The notes under the pieces: generated by a model | Databases searched by the model: none | Told to the model about the DNA's origin: nothing | The model's input: only the letters and a program-made list of their open reading frames with translations | Shown: positions 11,602 through 23,423 of the stretch, piece by piece | How positions within the stretch are numbered: position 1 is the first letter of the stretch | Layout: every line of letters begins with the position of its first letter | Assembly: GCA_025917655.1 (NCBI GenBank) | Contig: CP084612.1 | Coordinates: 248,001 to 312,000 of the forward strand | DNA length: 64,000 nucleotides | Reading direction: 5' to 3' | From: Chlorella sorokiniana | Taxonomy: Eukaryota > Chlorophyta > Trebouxiophyceae > Chlorellales > Chlorellaceae | Translations under genes and position numbers: made by a program

Positions 11602-13208
11602 ATGACGGTGGCCGGTCCACCTCGCAAGCACCGCGGAGCGCGCTTTCCGCTCAGTTTACTAGCCCTGCTGGCCGTTACAGCCTTGGTAGTGCGCCACCTG
11701 CACAGCGCAGGCTCCAGCGGGGATGAGCTGGACATGGAGGCTGCCGTGGCGGCGCGGCAGTGCCCCGTGCGCCGCCCGGCTTCCCTGTGGACAGCGTGGC
11801 GCTGATCCACATCCCCAAAACAGCAGGCAAGTCCATCCGCCAGCATGTTTGGTGGCTGGCAAGGGTACCGGCGCGTTCAAGTTCACCAGCTGTCTGTGTG
11901 GGCCAGCTGGCACAGAATGCTACACCTGCCGTCTCGCCGCCCCCCTTCCCGCCGTGTGCCCGCGCACCCCACCAAGGTGCCCATGGCCCAGTGTCGGAAT
12001 CTGCGCCTCCCGCGCGCTGTCTACTATACCGTTCTACAGCCCCTCCTGGAGCCAGCGACAACTCAAAACCCAGCACCTTAATTGTGCCCCCCCCCGCCCG
12101 CCCGCCCGCCCTCTGTGCCGCAGGCAGCTTCCTGCACCAGGCCCTGCGCGCGCTGCTGCCCAAGGAGGGCGCGGCCGCTTCTGCTCCTGGGGCCCCGGCC
12201 GCGACCTGCCCGCCGTCTTCTCCACCTGTGCGCGGGGCCCCCGGCCCGACCACGCCGCCCTCTTCGACGCCACGCGCGCCGCCTTCCCGGCAAACTGCTC
12301 CGGCCTGGCCGCCCACCAGGACGTCGCCTACTTTGACGCCGTCGGCCTCGACTACTCGCGCACACTGACCGTCACCGCGCTGCGCCACCCCGTGGACCGC
12401 GTGCTCTCCGCCTATTTCTACTCGCTGCGCCAGGGCGCCCCTTTGTGAAGGGCTACGAGCCCAAGAACGAGTCCGACTTCTCGGGGCTGCTGCGCTTCGT
12501 GGCCGACGACCCCGCGGACGCGTCCAACCTCATGGCCCGCCTGCTGGGAGGCGGCCGGCACTGCGCGTGGCCGGGCACGGCGCCGCCCACGCCGCCGCAC
12601 CGCCTGCTGCACGCCGCCAAGCGCAACCTGGCGCGCGTCTGTGTGTTGGTCATCTCGGTGAGGCTTCTTTGGTGGGTGGGTGGGTGGGTATGGAAGGGGA
12701 GCACGAGGTGTTGTGCATGTCGGTGGGGGCAGCATGAGGGGGTTAGGATGGCGTGGCTGGGACTGGGGTGGGTGGGGGCGGGGGAGCAGGCAGACGCATC
12801 GTGCCTCAGCGCAGTTTGGGAGGTGGCGGCGGGCTGCTGCGAGCGCTCCAGTCAGCCTGTTGCCCTGCCGTGGCCCAGCTTGCCAAGCAACCCCCTTCTC
12901 CCACCCCACATAAAATAATCCAGGAGTTCATGGACGAGTCGCTGGTACGCCTCGCCCGCGCCGGCGGCTGGGGCTCGCGCCGCGTGCTGCGCCTGTCCAC
13001 CGAGCTGGAGGCGCAGTCTGCGGCGACCCGGGGCACGGCGCGCGTCAACGCCGCCCCCGACAAGCCGCCGGTGCCCGCGGATGCGCGGCTGGCCATCGAG
13101 CGCGCCAACCAGCTGGACATGCAGCTCTACGAGTTCGCCCTGCGACTTTTCATGCGCCGCTCCCTGGGCGGCGGCGGCGGTGGCGGCGGCGGCGGACTAC
13201 CGATGTGA
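11602..13208 (+). CDS. Golgi-type carbohydrate sulfotransferase (type II membrane protein)
   Basis: It probably transfers sulfate from PAPS to a glycan in the Golgi lumen. ATG 11602 opens a short basic cytosolic tail and one membrane span (FPLSLLALLAVTALVV), as in type II Golgi enzymes. The PAPS 5'-phosphosulfate loop is LIHIPKTAGKSIRQHVW (about 11806-11856). The 3'-phosphate motif is LRHPVDRVLSAYFYS (about 12380-12425). The intervening sequence and the C-terminal QEFMDESLVRLARAGGWGSR / ANQLDMQLYEFALRLF match the Gal-3-O / heparan 2-O sulfotransferase superfamily. The acceptor sugar cannot be told. The frame needs one added base near 11778, 12168 and 12440, all in G/C runs. The end is ambiguous: a GGC repeat gives a poly-Gly tail and stop at 13208, but a one-base change there would extend the protein to a stop at 13266. 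Confidence 0.8.
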
Positions 13209-13660
13209 GTTGCGCACCAGCCTGGGCCTGCGCCCGTTGACATCTGCATCCCGCTTGATTGAGTAAGCACTGAATAATGAAATAATTGGCCCTCTCTCCA
13301 GTTTCCATTGCGATGTATTAGGCAGCAGCTGCAGCAGCAGCTGCACTGGGCAGTTTGGCTGTGACCCGTTGGGTCAGCCGTACTGCTGGCACTTGCCTGC
13401 AGGGTGGGCCCAGTGCCCACTGCGCATGCAATGGCAGGTCCCAAGTCCCATTGGCTGTCCTGCAAGCAGGGGGCCTTGCCAATGCAGTCATCTTGCAGCC
13501 GACGTGCTGTCTGCCTTGCTGGCGGCGTCGCCTCCCCTGGGCGCCCCAAGAAGCGGGTTTCTCGCCTCCAGCAAAGCCGCGATTTCCGCTCACTCTCAAC
13601 ACGCTCTTGCTGGCAGATTCAGGCCAGGCAGGCCGCACCCGATACAGACGCGCCGCAGCC
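13209..13660. other. Intergenic, sulfotransferase to DUF3455 gene
   Basis: Contains an alternative sulfotransferase end (to 13266) and a short CAG-rich stretch near 13321-13345. Nothing else supported. Confidence 0.5.
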
Positions 13661-15270
13661 ATGGAGCGGGCCTCGTTTTGGAAGGTCCTCCTGCTTTCGG
13701 CTTGCTGGGCAAAGGCCCTCGACTGGCAATGTGTCCGGGGCCAGGCCGACGCGCCAAGCCCCGCCCCCGGTGAACCTTGACAAACGCTAGCAGAGAGACT
13801 CGCGCGCGGGGTGTCTGTTGTCAGTGCAATTCTGTGTGCCTGGCAGGTGGCTGCAGCAGGCACCCAGCTTGAGCCCGGCCGCAGGCAGCGCGCGGCACCG
13901 CCGCCGTTGCTGCACGGCAGCAGCGCAGCTGCCCCGTCTCACCCGTTTGAGCGTGAAGCTGCCCCCAATTCCGCCCCCTGCCGCCCAGGCGATGCAAGCC
14001 TTGGGTTTCCAGCTGCCGCGGCTGTCCCCAGCACTCCCGCCCCCGAGCCTGCCACGAATGGGCTGAGCCCGTGCCAGGCAGGACTCAACTACTCCTCTGT
14101 CTTCATGCCGCCGCAGGCGCGGCTCGCCTTCCGCTTGTACGGTGAGGCTCATGGATGCTTGCCAAAGGCGGCCTGTGTGCCCCGAGCTGCCACATGGCGG
14201 TGGTTGCCATGCCCCCTGCTCTCCTGAAATCAGGCCTGCAGGGGCGCACCCAGTCAGGCAGCCTGTTTGGTTCCCGCTTGTCGCTGCAGTCAGCGGGACC
14301 AGGAACTACACCTGCCAGACCTTCACGCTCCAGTTCGGCCCAGCCATGGCCCTCAGCCGCACTGAGCGAGACTATACGTGTGCGTGCCTGCTGCCTGCCC
14401 AGCTGTCTGCCGATTGAAGCCTTGGGAAAGCCGCTCCAAACCGGCCGCGCCACCTTGCTGTGCTTCTCCCTCCTCTCGTCTGCCCTGCCAGCGCGTCACC
14501 TCCTCCCTCCCCTGCCTCTCCCCCCATGGCAGGTCTGGGGTACTACACGTCCCCTTTTGTGGGATACATCGACTGCGCAGAGCCAGGCAGCGGGCGCCAC
14601 CTGGGCAAGGTAACCTTGGACACGACCGTACCCCGTGCAGGTGGGATGAGCGGCTCTTGCGCTCAAACTGCTCCCTTGATTGTGCTCCTGCCCAGGACGG
14701 GTCGGCTGATTGCAGCCCGGAAGGGCCGTCCCGTCCCTGGGGAGTCTGCCTGGAGGCAGCTGACACAAGGGGCTGTCTTGGGCGCGCCAGCCCTCCCAGG
14801 AGGGCAGGAGGCACCCCAGCCCGGCATTGCCAACCGCCACTTGTCTGTGTTCTCACTGAGCCGCCTCGCCAACCCTCACGGGTGCCTCCTCTTGCAGTGT
14901 TCGTTGCTGCGTCGCCGGATGGCTCAGCCACCAACGAGCCATGGGGGCGCTTCAAAATAACAACAGACGGGGAGCTGCCGCCGCCAACTACGTCGTGCGG
15001 TACAACACGACTGGCGGGGTGCGTACCGCCTGGCGTGGCTGCACAGCAGCAAGTGGTGGTGTTGGGCGGTCTTGTGGTGTGGGAGTCACGGGAACAGAGC
15101 CGTAGTGATGCGGCGGCACCGCTAGTCGGTCAACCTGAGCAGCTTCTGTGCACGCGTGTCACGTGACAACCCTGCCGCCGATGCAGGTACGGCCAGCGCA
15201 GTGCACCGCGCCCCGCGGCGAGTGGGTGACGGTGCCCTTCACCGCCGTCCAGGACTATTTCTGGTGCTGA
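13661..15270 (+). CDS. Secreted DUF3455-family protein
   Basis: ATG 13661 follows a good context (gcagccATGG) and begins a signal peptide (MERASFWKVLLLSACWAKA). Exon pieces then match DUF3455 in order: PPQARLAFRLYG (about 14110-14140), NYTCQTFTLQFGPAMAL (14300-14355), GYYTSPFVGYIDC (14535-14575), FVAASPDGSATNEPWGRFK (14900-14960), VVRYNTTGG (about 14985) and the typical C-terminal GEWVTVPFTAVQDYFWC, with stop at 15268-15270. The function of DUF3455 is unknown; members are mostly small exported proteins of fungi, bacteria and algae. The linker after exon 1 is Pro/Ala-rich. At least five introns; the exon 1/2 phase is not resolved. Family assignment is from the motif series, by eye. Confidence 0.7.
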
Positions 15271-16094
15271 AGGGGCATCTCGATGACAAAGTTGCAGATA
15301 GATTGGGAGGTGTCAGCCGGCGACACGTGGATGGAGCCACCTGGCAGCACCTGCCTCTCAAGTTGGCGCGCAGCAGCACGGCTGCAGTCTGCAGCAACTG
15401 TGGGCCGTTGCGGCTGCTCGCTGCTGGACAGTATGGAACTTTTCTCGTGATGCTTCACATCATGCATGCATTGCCTTTAGCGTGAACAATGTGGGTTGTT
15501 GGCATGCAGCGAACCCCAGGGGCTCCCCCAACAAGGGCTGCATCCGTTGGCACGACGTTGGCACGACCTAACGGGGTGGCCGGGGGGGCCTCCTCGACTT
15601 CGAAGTGTGCGGCTCAGCATTAGCGACTGTGTTGCTGACCTGGACATCCTTCACAGCAATCTGTGCTGACTCTCTCTGGCTCCTACCACAAGAGAACCCA
15701 CAAGCAAAGCTGTAAAAACGTGCTGCAGCTTTCCAGCAGTACAAGCCCTGCACTAAGGCAAGCAGAGAAAACCTCGGGCAGAAGGCTGGCGAAGCGCCCA
15801 CGACGCCTGATCAGTGCAGAGCTCGGAACTGGTTAGGACCAGTGGCCAGACGGTTGACAAGGCAAGGCCCAGGCCCGCACCTCTCCCGTAGCATCCCTGG
15901 GGACTCCAGGACGCCTTGCTGCTTCTTCGTGCTTGCTCCGAGAGCAAAGAAGGGTAGGGGGCGAAGGGAATGGAGGCGCCCAGCGCCCGTCCGCCAGGCT
16001 TGCTAACGGACGGTGCTGCCGCTCGCCACAGCCGCAGCGCTGAAATCAGAGGCTGCACCCTGCCCGCCCGAGTGCGCAGTCTTTGCAGCCAGCT
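15271..16094. other. Intergenic, DUF3455 gene to RPA2
   Basis: About 820 bp without a coding pattern on either strand. I see no repeats or RNA gene. Probably the DUF3455 3' UTR and the RPA2 promoter. Confidence 0.5.
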
Positions 16095-18395
16095 ATGGAC
16101 CGTGACATGCTTGCAGCAAGTGGCGAGGGGCGCGAGGCCCCTGCCAGCGGACTGAGCCAGGAGATGGCAGCAGCCTGGATCTACGGCAGCTGCCACGGCG
16201 GCGGCGGCGGCACTGGGCTGAGTGCGCCGCCAGCGGCCCCGCCCCCACCCCTGGCAGCCTGCCCCCTGCTGCGCCCGTTTGGCTCCCCCATCAGACCCTC
16301 CAGGGCCAGCATGGCGGTGGGCAGCAGCCCCGCTTTAGCGGCGGCGCCGCTCCCGAACGCCCGCCCTTGCTGCTCAGCTGGCGGCCGCCACCAGCCCCGG
16401 GCAGCCCCCTGGTGGCGGCGCCTACGAAGCCTTTGCCGGCACCCAGTTCATGCCCACGTAAGGCTCTTATTCCTTCGAAAGGCATTGCATCTGAGAGGGG
16501 GGTCTGCTGAAGCTCCCACGGCTGCCCAGCGGCTGCCCTGCAGCTACCTACCCCGCGGCTGCACGCTCGCTGCGTGCCCACCTTGGTCCACTTCCCAACG
16601 CACCCGCCCACTCAAGCCGCCCACCCTGCACAGGCCAGCCCCGGGGCCCGAAGGCGCCGGCGGCTTCGTCCTCCCCACACACGGGGTCGGTGCCGGGCAG
16701 CTGAGCGTGCCTAGAGAGGCTCTTGAGTCTTGTTCAGTGAGCTGGGGGGACCCTTGAGGTGTGGGGTTCACCTGCTAAATGTGCAGCGGTGCGATTCAGC
16801 TGTCCGTTCTTGCTGCAGCACAACAGGGAAAAACCTGGTCCGCACGGTCAGTAAAACCTCCCTTCTTTTTACTGCAGCCAACTGCGCCAGCCGCCCCCTG
16901 CATGCCGCGCCCTGCAGGCCTTCCAGACGGATGTTGGGAAGCTGCGCAGCGCCACCGTGAAGCAGCTGCACGACGCGCTGGCGGGCGGCAGCGGCGCCAG
17001 CGTGGCGCTGGATGGGCAGGAGCTGCTGGGGTCCGGGGTCAAGGCAAGCCCCCAGCTGGCCATAGCCAGGGCTACAGCGGGGCTTAGCTGAGCCCCGCGC
17101 CTCCCGGCTGCCGGGCTGGGCTGCCAGGCTGGGGCCGTCGAGGCTGCTGCCGCCCCACCGCCTTTGCGGGCGCCGCCTGGCCTGCAGCTGCGGCACAGCC
17201 AAAGCACAGCCAGAGAACATCCAGGCGGCCTCCAGGAACACGTGGCAGCTCTGCTCCAGAGACTGGGCCAGAGCATCGCTCCACAGCCCTCTCAGAGGCC
17301 CTTTGCCCCTCCCGCAGCATGTGCGCTGCGACTTACCCTGGAGGGGTGGGAAGCGCCCTGAAGAAATGGTCAAAAGTGCTGCCGCTGCACTGCCGCTGCA
17401 CCCCGCAGTTGGAGCTGATTGGGAAGCTGGAGGGGGTGCAGGAGTCGGGCGGCTGCCTGCTGGTCACCCTGAGCGACGGCACGGGGCGCGCAACGGCATG
17501 CTACTGGCCCATGGGCAACGACGACAGTGAGTGCTGCATGCGAGTGCTGCTGCCCAGCCTGCTGAGCACCTGCGGGCTGTGCAGCTGTGCACGCCGCTGC
17601 TAGCAATCCAGAGCGGCAGGCCGGCGCTCCGTGTGTGTGTGCTCGTCCGTGTGCCGGGCTGCTGCCCAGCACTTGGGCTGCAGTTCATGCTACAATAGTC
17701 TTGCCAGGCGGATGCGGTGGGGGCGGCCGCGCTGCTGACATGACAGTTTGGATGGCCTCCGGGGCAGCGCTGCGATTTCCGCGCTGGCATATCAACACAG
17801 GCAGCCCAAGCTGTGCTGTCCCCTTTCCCCTTACCTTGTCCCCCAACACGCACAACAACACATGCAGGGCTGGCACAGCCTAGCTCGTGGCCGGTGGGGC
17901 GCTACGTGCAGCTGGGCCTGACGGCGAACGCCTTTGGCAGGCAGTCCAGCCTGCAGGTGCTGCGCTGCCGGCTGGTGCTGGACCACAACGAGGCAAGCAG
18001 CAGCAGCAGCACCCTCCGTCGTGTGCCTTTGCTTGTTGCGATACGGGGGAGGGGGAGGGCTGTCACCCTGCCCGCCGTATCGCACCCACGTGAGCGCAGC
18101 CGACCCCCAGCAGTACCAGCAGTACAAGCTGTGGTGGCTGCGCGCTCCCATGCAGCCGGCTTGATGCCCGCAGAGTGTCCACAGCCCCCCGCAGGTCACC
18201 ACTCACTTCCTGCGCTGCATCTTCCAACGCCAGCACCTCCGCCAGCTGGCCTCCCAGGCAGCCGCAGCGCCGGAGGCCGGCGGTGGCAGGGAGCGGGCGG
18301 GCGAGGAATGGAGGCCGGGGCAGGTGGCGCAGCGCGGATGGCAGGGCGGCGGCGGGGTGCAGGAGGCTTCCGACGTGGCGCGCAGGCTCTTTTGA
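16095..18395 (+). CDS. RPA2: Replication protein A 32 kDa subunit
   Basis: The middle subunit of the single-stranded DNA binding trimer RPA, used in replication, repair and recombination. ATG 16095 (MDRDMLAASGEG) opens the Gly/Ser/Ala-rich, usually phosphorylated N-terminus. The domain start is LRSATVKQLHDALAGGSG and VALDGQELLGSGVK (about 16930-17045). The OB-fold strands follow: LELIGKLEGVQESGGCLLVT (from about 17410), LSDGTGRATACYWPMGNDD (to about 17525), WPVGRYVQLGLTANAFGR (about 17890-17940) and the hallmark LVLDHNEVTTHFLRCIFQRQ. Exons join cleanly across the DHNE / VTTHF intron (17994 to about 18196). It ends RRLF at stop 18393-18395. The C-terminus is short; a winged-helix domain as in animal RPA2 is not evident and may be absent. 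Confidence 0.88.
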
Positions 18396-18621
18396 ACATC
18401 TGCGGAGGCTACTGCCGGGCCTTTGGCTGTGCAAAGTTGAGCGCATGGCTTTTTGATGCATCGATCGTTTGCATTGCATGAAGCGGACAGGATTGCTGGT
18501 TGGGCATAGCTGCCAAGGCGCCAACCGATCGACGTGTGAATGTCCAGCAAGGCAAAGGGTGGCTGGGCAAGCAAGGATAATGGCAGGCGTGCATTAAGGT
18601 ACGCATACGGCTGGCCATGCG

Positions 18622-20510
18622 TCAAGGGTATGCCTGAGAGACTGCAGCGCTGTCAGCGGCTGCAGCTTCAGCGCGGCATTCGACCCGTGGCACGCGCCCT
18701 CCTACCGGCCTGGCCGCCCGCCGGGAAGCGCCGGCGCCGTTGCCGGCCAGCAGCGCCGCCCGCCGCCGCTCCTGTGCAGCCACCGGCGCGGCGGTCGCGT
18801 TCTCTTCGCCCGCAGCGGCATGGGATCGCTTGCTGGGGACGGTTCCCGCGGCGGCCGGGGGAAGGTTGCGCCGGGCCAGCGGGCGCCGCTGCCGCGGCGG
18901 CGCCACGTCGCCGTCGGGCGCGGGCGCCCGGCAAAGGGAGCGCCGCCGTGTCGTCGACGGCAGGCGCAGGCATGGCAGGCGCTGCTGGTTCAAGGGGTCC
19001 GGCCGGATCCGTGTCGGCGGCGGGCTGCTCTGCCCCGGGGCAGGCTCTGGAGCGGCGGCAAGCTGCAGCACAGTGGACAGCTGCTCCTGGCGGCGCCGCG
19101 CCGCCAGCAGGGCCGCCTGGTCGGTGCGAGGCAGCTTGGAGCAGATGAGGTCTGCAGCGCGTCCAGCAAAGCAGGAGAGGGTGGGGGAAGGGGGAGAGGT
19201 TGCTGAGCTGCGACGGAAAGTTGACCAAACAGCAGGCTCGCAAGCGTGGCCCTGCCCTTTTGCAGCGCATCAGAGCGCCAGGCAAGCAGGGGCGGGCCCA
19301 GGCTAGAGATGTTGCGCCGCCACTGCAACTCACAGAAGGCGCGCCTCTTGCCCGTCTGCTGGTTGTGCTCGCGGACCTCCACCAGCGGGCCATCCTCTCC
19401 TCCACACTGCTCGGGGGACCCGGCGGCGAGCCCTGCTGCTGCTGCGCCGCCGCTTGCTGGCAGGGCGGCGGCTGCCCGGCAACCCCCTATCAGCCAGAAC
19501 AAGGCGAAGCAGCTGCCGCTGGGGAGGCAGGGCCGCACAGAGATCCCGCAGCCTCCTGCCAGCACCCACGAGGATGGGGTGGCGGTCAGGGGGTTTGGAT
19601 ACTAACAGCTGCTTCAAACAGTGGCAGCCAGCAGCTGCGGATCGCCCAGCCCAGCCCACCGCCCAGCCCGCCCACCTGACCACCTCCCTGCGCTCCTTCT
19701 CGCTCAGCTTCAGGGACAGCTGCGTCTGGTTGGCGCAGCCTGCATCGCTCACAGGCCGGCTCATGAAGCTCTGCACCAGGCGCAGGCGTGGGTGCAAGCA
19801 GGTCGCTATCAGGCCTGGTCGGCGCGAGTGCGGCAACAGCGAGGCGGGCCGCGCCCCCGCAGCGCTCTGCGCTGCGGCGGCGCAGGGCCAGCATCCGTAC
19901 GTGGGTGCTGCGCTGCAGACAGGGACAAGGGGGCAGCCCCACCTTCAGCTGCAGCGCAGGGCCCTGCGCCGGCCACGTCGCCAGCGCCTCCACCGCCCAC
20001 TCAGGCAGCTCGTAGGTGGCGGGCGGCGAGGCGGCGGCGCGGCGGCTGGCCTCGAGCTCGCGCTGCAGCGAGGCGCGGATGGCTGGGAAGGCGCGGCAGG
20101 CAGCTGCGGCGGGCAGGGATGGGCAGGGAGTCAGGTGGGCAGTCCTTCCTCCCTGAAAGGGTGACGCAGAGCAGGGTGCAGAGCCGGCACAGGCAGGCAA
20201 CACTGTGGCACAGCAACAGCGAAATCCTGCCGAGTGGGGCAGGAATGCATCATCCCGACAGTTCCGCACATCCTCACCCGCAGCCTCCTCGGCCTTGCCC
20301 TGCCACACCAGCCGGAGCACCGCGCGCGGAAAGGGCGGCGACTGGGGTGGCGCAGCCGCGGCGTCAGCCGCGCTGCCGCAGGTCCCTTGGCCGTGCATCC
20401 CTGCCCCAGCCACCGTGTTGTTCAAGTCTATGGGGAGCGGAAAGGTGGCTGCAAGGGCGACATCGCCTGCAGAAAGCTCCCTGAACCCCAGCCGGTCGGT
20501 GGACAGTTTC
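18622..20510 (-). CDS. Unrecognised protein with a conserved-looking helical core
   Basis: I do not recognise this gene. The minus strand carries exon-like blocks with clean acceptors and donors: STDRLGFRELSAGDV and FPLPIDLNNTVAGAG (about 20510-20390), VLRLVWQGKAEEAAGE, FPAIRASLQRELEASRRAAA and YELPEWAVEALATWP (about 20100-19970), SFMSRPVSDAGCANQTQLSL with KLSEKERREVV (about 19770-19685), PLVEVREHNQQTGKRRAF (about 19390-19335), then LICSKLPRTDQAALLAARRR (about 19145-19085). The C-terminus is a basic, Ala/Arg/Pro-rich tail ending QAYP (stop 18622). The start was not found: the first block follows an AG acceptor, so a further 5' exon is likely. It is convergent with RPA2. The call rests on exon-like conservation of pattern only. 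Confidence 0.5.
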
Positions 20511-21035
20511 TATAAGAGCAAGGCGAGAGCAAAAGAACACCTCCAGTCCGTTTCGGAGTCTAAAGCCCGATAAGAGGCGCCGCTATCACAGCCAGGCTCA
20601 GACGCAAGGCTGTACACACCGGGAATAATTCAGGACACGCTCCAGCGAACTGTTGCCAGCTGCGATTGGCTGGCACCGTAGAAAGAGGCTCCCGGGTCTG
20701 GAGCTCGCGCTTCCTGCAGCCGCGACCGGTGGTGCGCCTATCAAAAAGGTGGCCGTGGCCTGTTGGGAGCTTTGCTGCAGCAAGTAAAGCCGGGGGCTCT
20801 CCTTCTAAAAGTCACCTCCACACACACGCTGCTGGGCCTTGGGCCTGCTTCAGTGGATTAATTCATTGTGGGTGAACAGCACAGCCCCATGCAGTGGTTC
20901 CAACCCTGCCGCCTCCTCGCTGGCCCTCGCGGGACTACCGCCGCCGCTCGCCATGGCCATGATGCAGGCTGTTCACAGCCCAAAGCAGTGTGCGCAGAGC
21001 AGAAACAGTGCACTGCACTGTAACTGAATATGATT
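20511..21035. other. Gap between two minus-strand genes
   Basis: About 500 bp that should hold the 3' UTR of the NIP30-like gene and the 5' end of the unknown gene. No supported coding exon was found, although the missing first exon of the unknown gene may be here. Confidence 0.4.
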
Positions 21036-22990
21036 TTAGCTGCCCTCGCTGTCGTCGCTGCCATAGCCGCCCAGCAGACCTGCCAGCCCCGGGCCCTCCT
21101 CGCTTCCGCTGCCCCCGCCGCCGCTCCCCTGCTGCTGCTGCTGCTCCGTGCGCTGCCGCTTGCTTGCCGGCTCGCTGCCGCCGCCTGCCGCCGCCGGATC
21201 GTCCCTGCCCTTCACCCTCACCATCGGCCGGACTATTGGCTTGACCACCACCAGCGGCTGCTTCTTGGGCCGCTCCGCCCGCGGCGGCGCCGCCCGGTCC
21301 GCCTGCCCCGCAGCCGCCGCCGCGCCGCCCGCCCCCGGCTGCTGCTCCCCGCTGCCGGGCGCCGCCGCCGCTGCCTCCCCCCGCCGGGCTGCTCCTGCTG
21401 CTGCTGCGCGGCGTGGAAGGCGGCGAGCGCCTCCTCCTCTTCCCGTGTCGCCGCCAGCAGCGCGTCCCGCTCCCGCTGCGCCACGGCGTCCAGGAACTCG
21501 TACTCGTCGTCATCCAGCGGCCGGTTCTTGCCCTGCAACGCGATGTGGAATCAGAGGAATCGGATGCATGTGGTGCAACACGATGTGGAATCGGATGCAT
21601 GTGGTTGCTCTCTCCCTGCGACTGACTGGTCGGTGGCCAAAGATGAAAGATGGGGTGGGGGTTGCAATGCAAAGGTGCCGGGCTGGCGAGCCAGCGGCAG
21701 CAGTGCTGGCGCAGCAGACGGGCAAGGGGGAGCTGGCCCGGCGAGCCTGCGGCGCACACCGGCGCAGCGAGCAGGTGTAGGGCTCGCTCGCAGTCGCTGC
21801 TAGGCTTTGAAAGCTCTGGAGAGGGCCGCCCGCAAGCAGCTGCTCCCGGCAGGCACCATGCCCGCCGCCGATGATGCGCTCCTCCCGCAGCGCGCGGCTG
21901 AAAGAAGCAGGGACGCCTGCCGGCAGCCACACGAGACATGCTGCCCTCCTGGGCACCCCCTCCCACCGCTGCCCGGCAGCTGCCCCGCACCTGCTTCATG
22001 GTCTTCCATTGCTCCTGGAAAGCAGCCTCCTTGGCATCCTTGGCATCCTTCAAGATCTGCAGAGGCGGCGGCCGAGGATGGTTGGACAGCGGGTAGGAGG
22101 CAGGGGGTGGCCTGGAGGGCGGCGGCAGCGGGTAGAAGGGAGGGAGGTGGCCTGTAGGGTGCGGGCGGCCGCCGCAGCAGCGCAGCAGGCGAGGGCAGGG
22201 GCTCCGAGGGGAGAGGGTGGCGGCGCCCGAAGCCACGGCAGGGCAGCGGCGGGTACGTGCCCGCCCAGAGCAGCAGAGCGCCTGCTTGGCTGAGGCAGGG
22301 GTGCCTTGGCGGCTCACTTTGGAGGCACTTGTGCTGCACACCATAATGTTTTTCGGGGCACACCTGCCACCCTGGCATGCATGGTCCAGCTGAATCTTGT
22401 ACGGCAGGCGTACTGACGCTAGACCGTGTAACACCCCAGGCAGCAACAGCACCTGCGCCCCCGGCAAAACCAGGCAACAAAGCAAATCAGAGGCCAGCCG
22501 CACCTGCGCCAACGGCTTCTCGGGCGCAATCGTGCCGTCCTCCACCGCCAACCCCGCTGGGTCTTGATCTCCTCCAGCTGCCGAGCAGAAGGGGCGAGGA
22601 AGGGGTGGAGGGCGTTGGCGGGGCCAGCTCAAGTGCCCGGCTGCATGGGCGGCTCAGCATAACGTGAAGGCTGGGCTGCCCGCTGCATGCTCCTCGCTAC
22701 GGGCGTCAGGGGCTTTTGACACGCCCTCCAAACAGCGCCAAGTAAAAGCACATCCAGCCATGCAGCAAGCGCAGCACCACAATGCACAGCAGCACAGCGC
22801 AGCGCAGCACCAAAACGGCGCAGCGCAGCGCGCCTCTGTCTCCGAAATGAACTTCTTGCCGCCGCCGCCCAGCGCCTCGGCCAGCGCCTTGCCCTCGGCG
22901 GCGGCGGCCTTCTTGGCTTCGGTGGGGAACACCGAGGCGGCGTCGCGGCCCAGAACCTCCTCGCGGTCGTAGTACCGCTCCTCCCTGCAT
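21036..22990 (-). CDS. NIP30/FAM192A (PIP30)-like nuclear protein
   Basis: FAM192A/PIP30 in animals binds proteasome activator PA28-gamma; plant relatives are nuclear proteins of unclear role. The conserved N-terminal domain can be read across exons: GKKFISETE (about 22850), LEEIKTQRG, VEDGTIAPEKPLAQ (about 22540-22500), ILKDAKDAKEAAFQEQWKTM (about 22055-21995) and NRPLDDDEYEFLDAVAQRER (about 21530-21470), then a coiled-coil EEEEALAAFHAAQQQQE. A basic low-complexity linker leads to KPIVRPMVRVKGRDD and an acidic Ser/Gly tail ending YGSDDSEGS (stop 21036). A single base is missing in the GGGG run between KTQRG and LAVEDG. The upstream exon ERYYDREEVLGRDAA (about 22970) lengthens the N-terminus relative to the family; the true start was not found. 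Confidence 0.75.
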
Positions 22991-23423
22991 CCGTGTGCAG
23001 CAGCTGGAAGCAGTGAGCGCAGGCCTATATGTGGGGCGGCGGCGGCAGCAGGGGCCGCTGCCCGCTTCAAGGAAGCGTGGGCGGCCGGCGGTGCGGCATC
23101 CGGGATGCTGCCCACCTGGGGACTCGCACCAGCTCCACAGGCTTCCTGTCCATGGCTGCAGGGGCGCGCGAGACACTTGGAGCGTGGCAACTGCAGCCCA
23201 CTTGCAGCTCCCTTGCAAAACTCGGCTGCCTTGTCAGAGTCGCAAGTGAGGTTACGATTTGAGAAAGCGTCTTTCAAGCATGTCGTACCATCGGAGTACG
23301 CTGATGGTGCCGCATGCGGAGGGGCTCTTGAGAACCTCGTTTGTCTTGCTCTCGTGCTGTTCTCATTTCATTTATCGAGAAAACGTGGGTTTAGCAGAAG
23401 TCAGCGGCAGAAGGGCCTTCGAA
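22991..23423. promoter_or_regulatory. Divergent 5' region of the NIP30-like gene and MTFP1
   Basis: The two genes diverge here. The first NIP30-like exon may also lie in this stretch. No specific motif identified. Confidence 0.4.

Noticed and set aside
11602-13208. Sulfotransferase as a pseudogene
   Set aside because: Three breaks are all single-base losses in G/C runs, while both PAPS-binding motifs and the membrane anchor are intact. The same error type occurs in essential genes nearby.
20935-22632. A 565-codon minus-strand open frame
   Set aside because: It mixes introns and wrong-frame readings of the NIP30-like gene; the conserved blocks lie in other frames.
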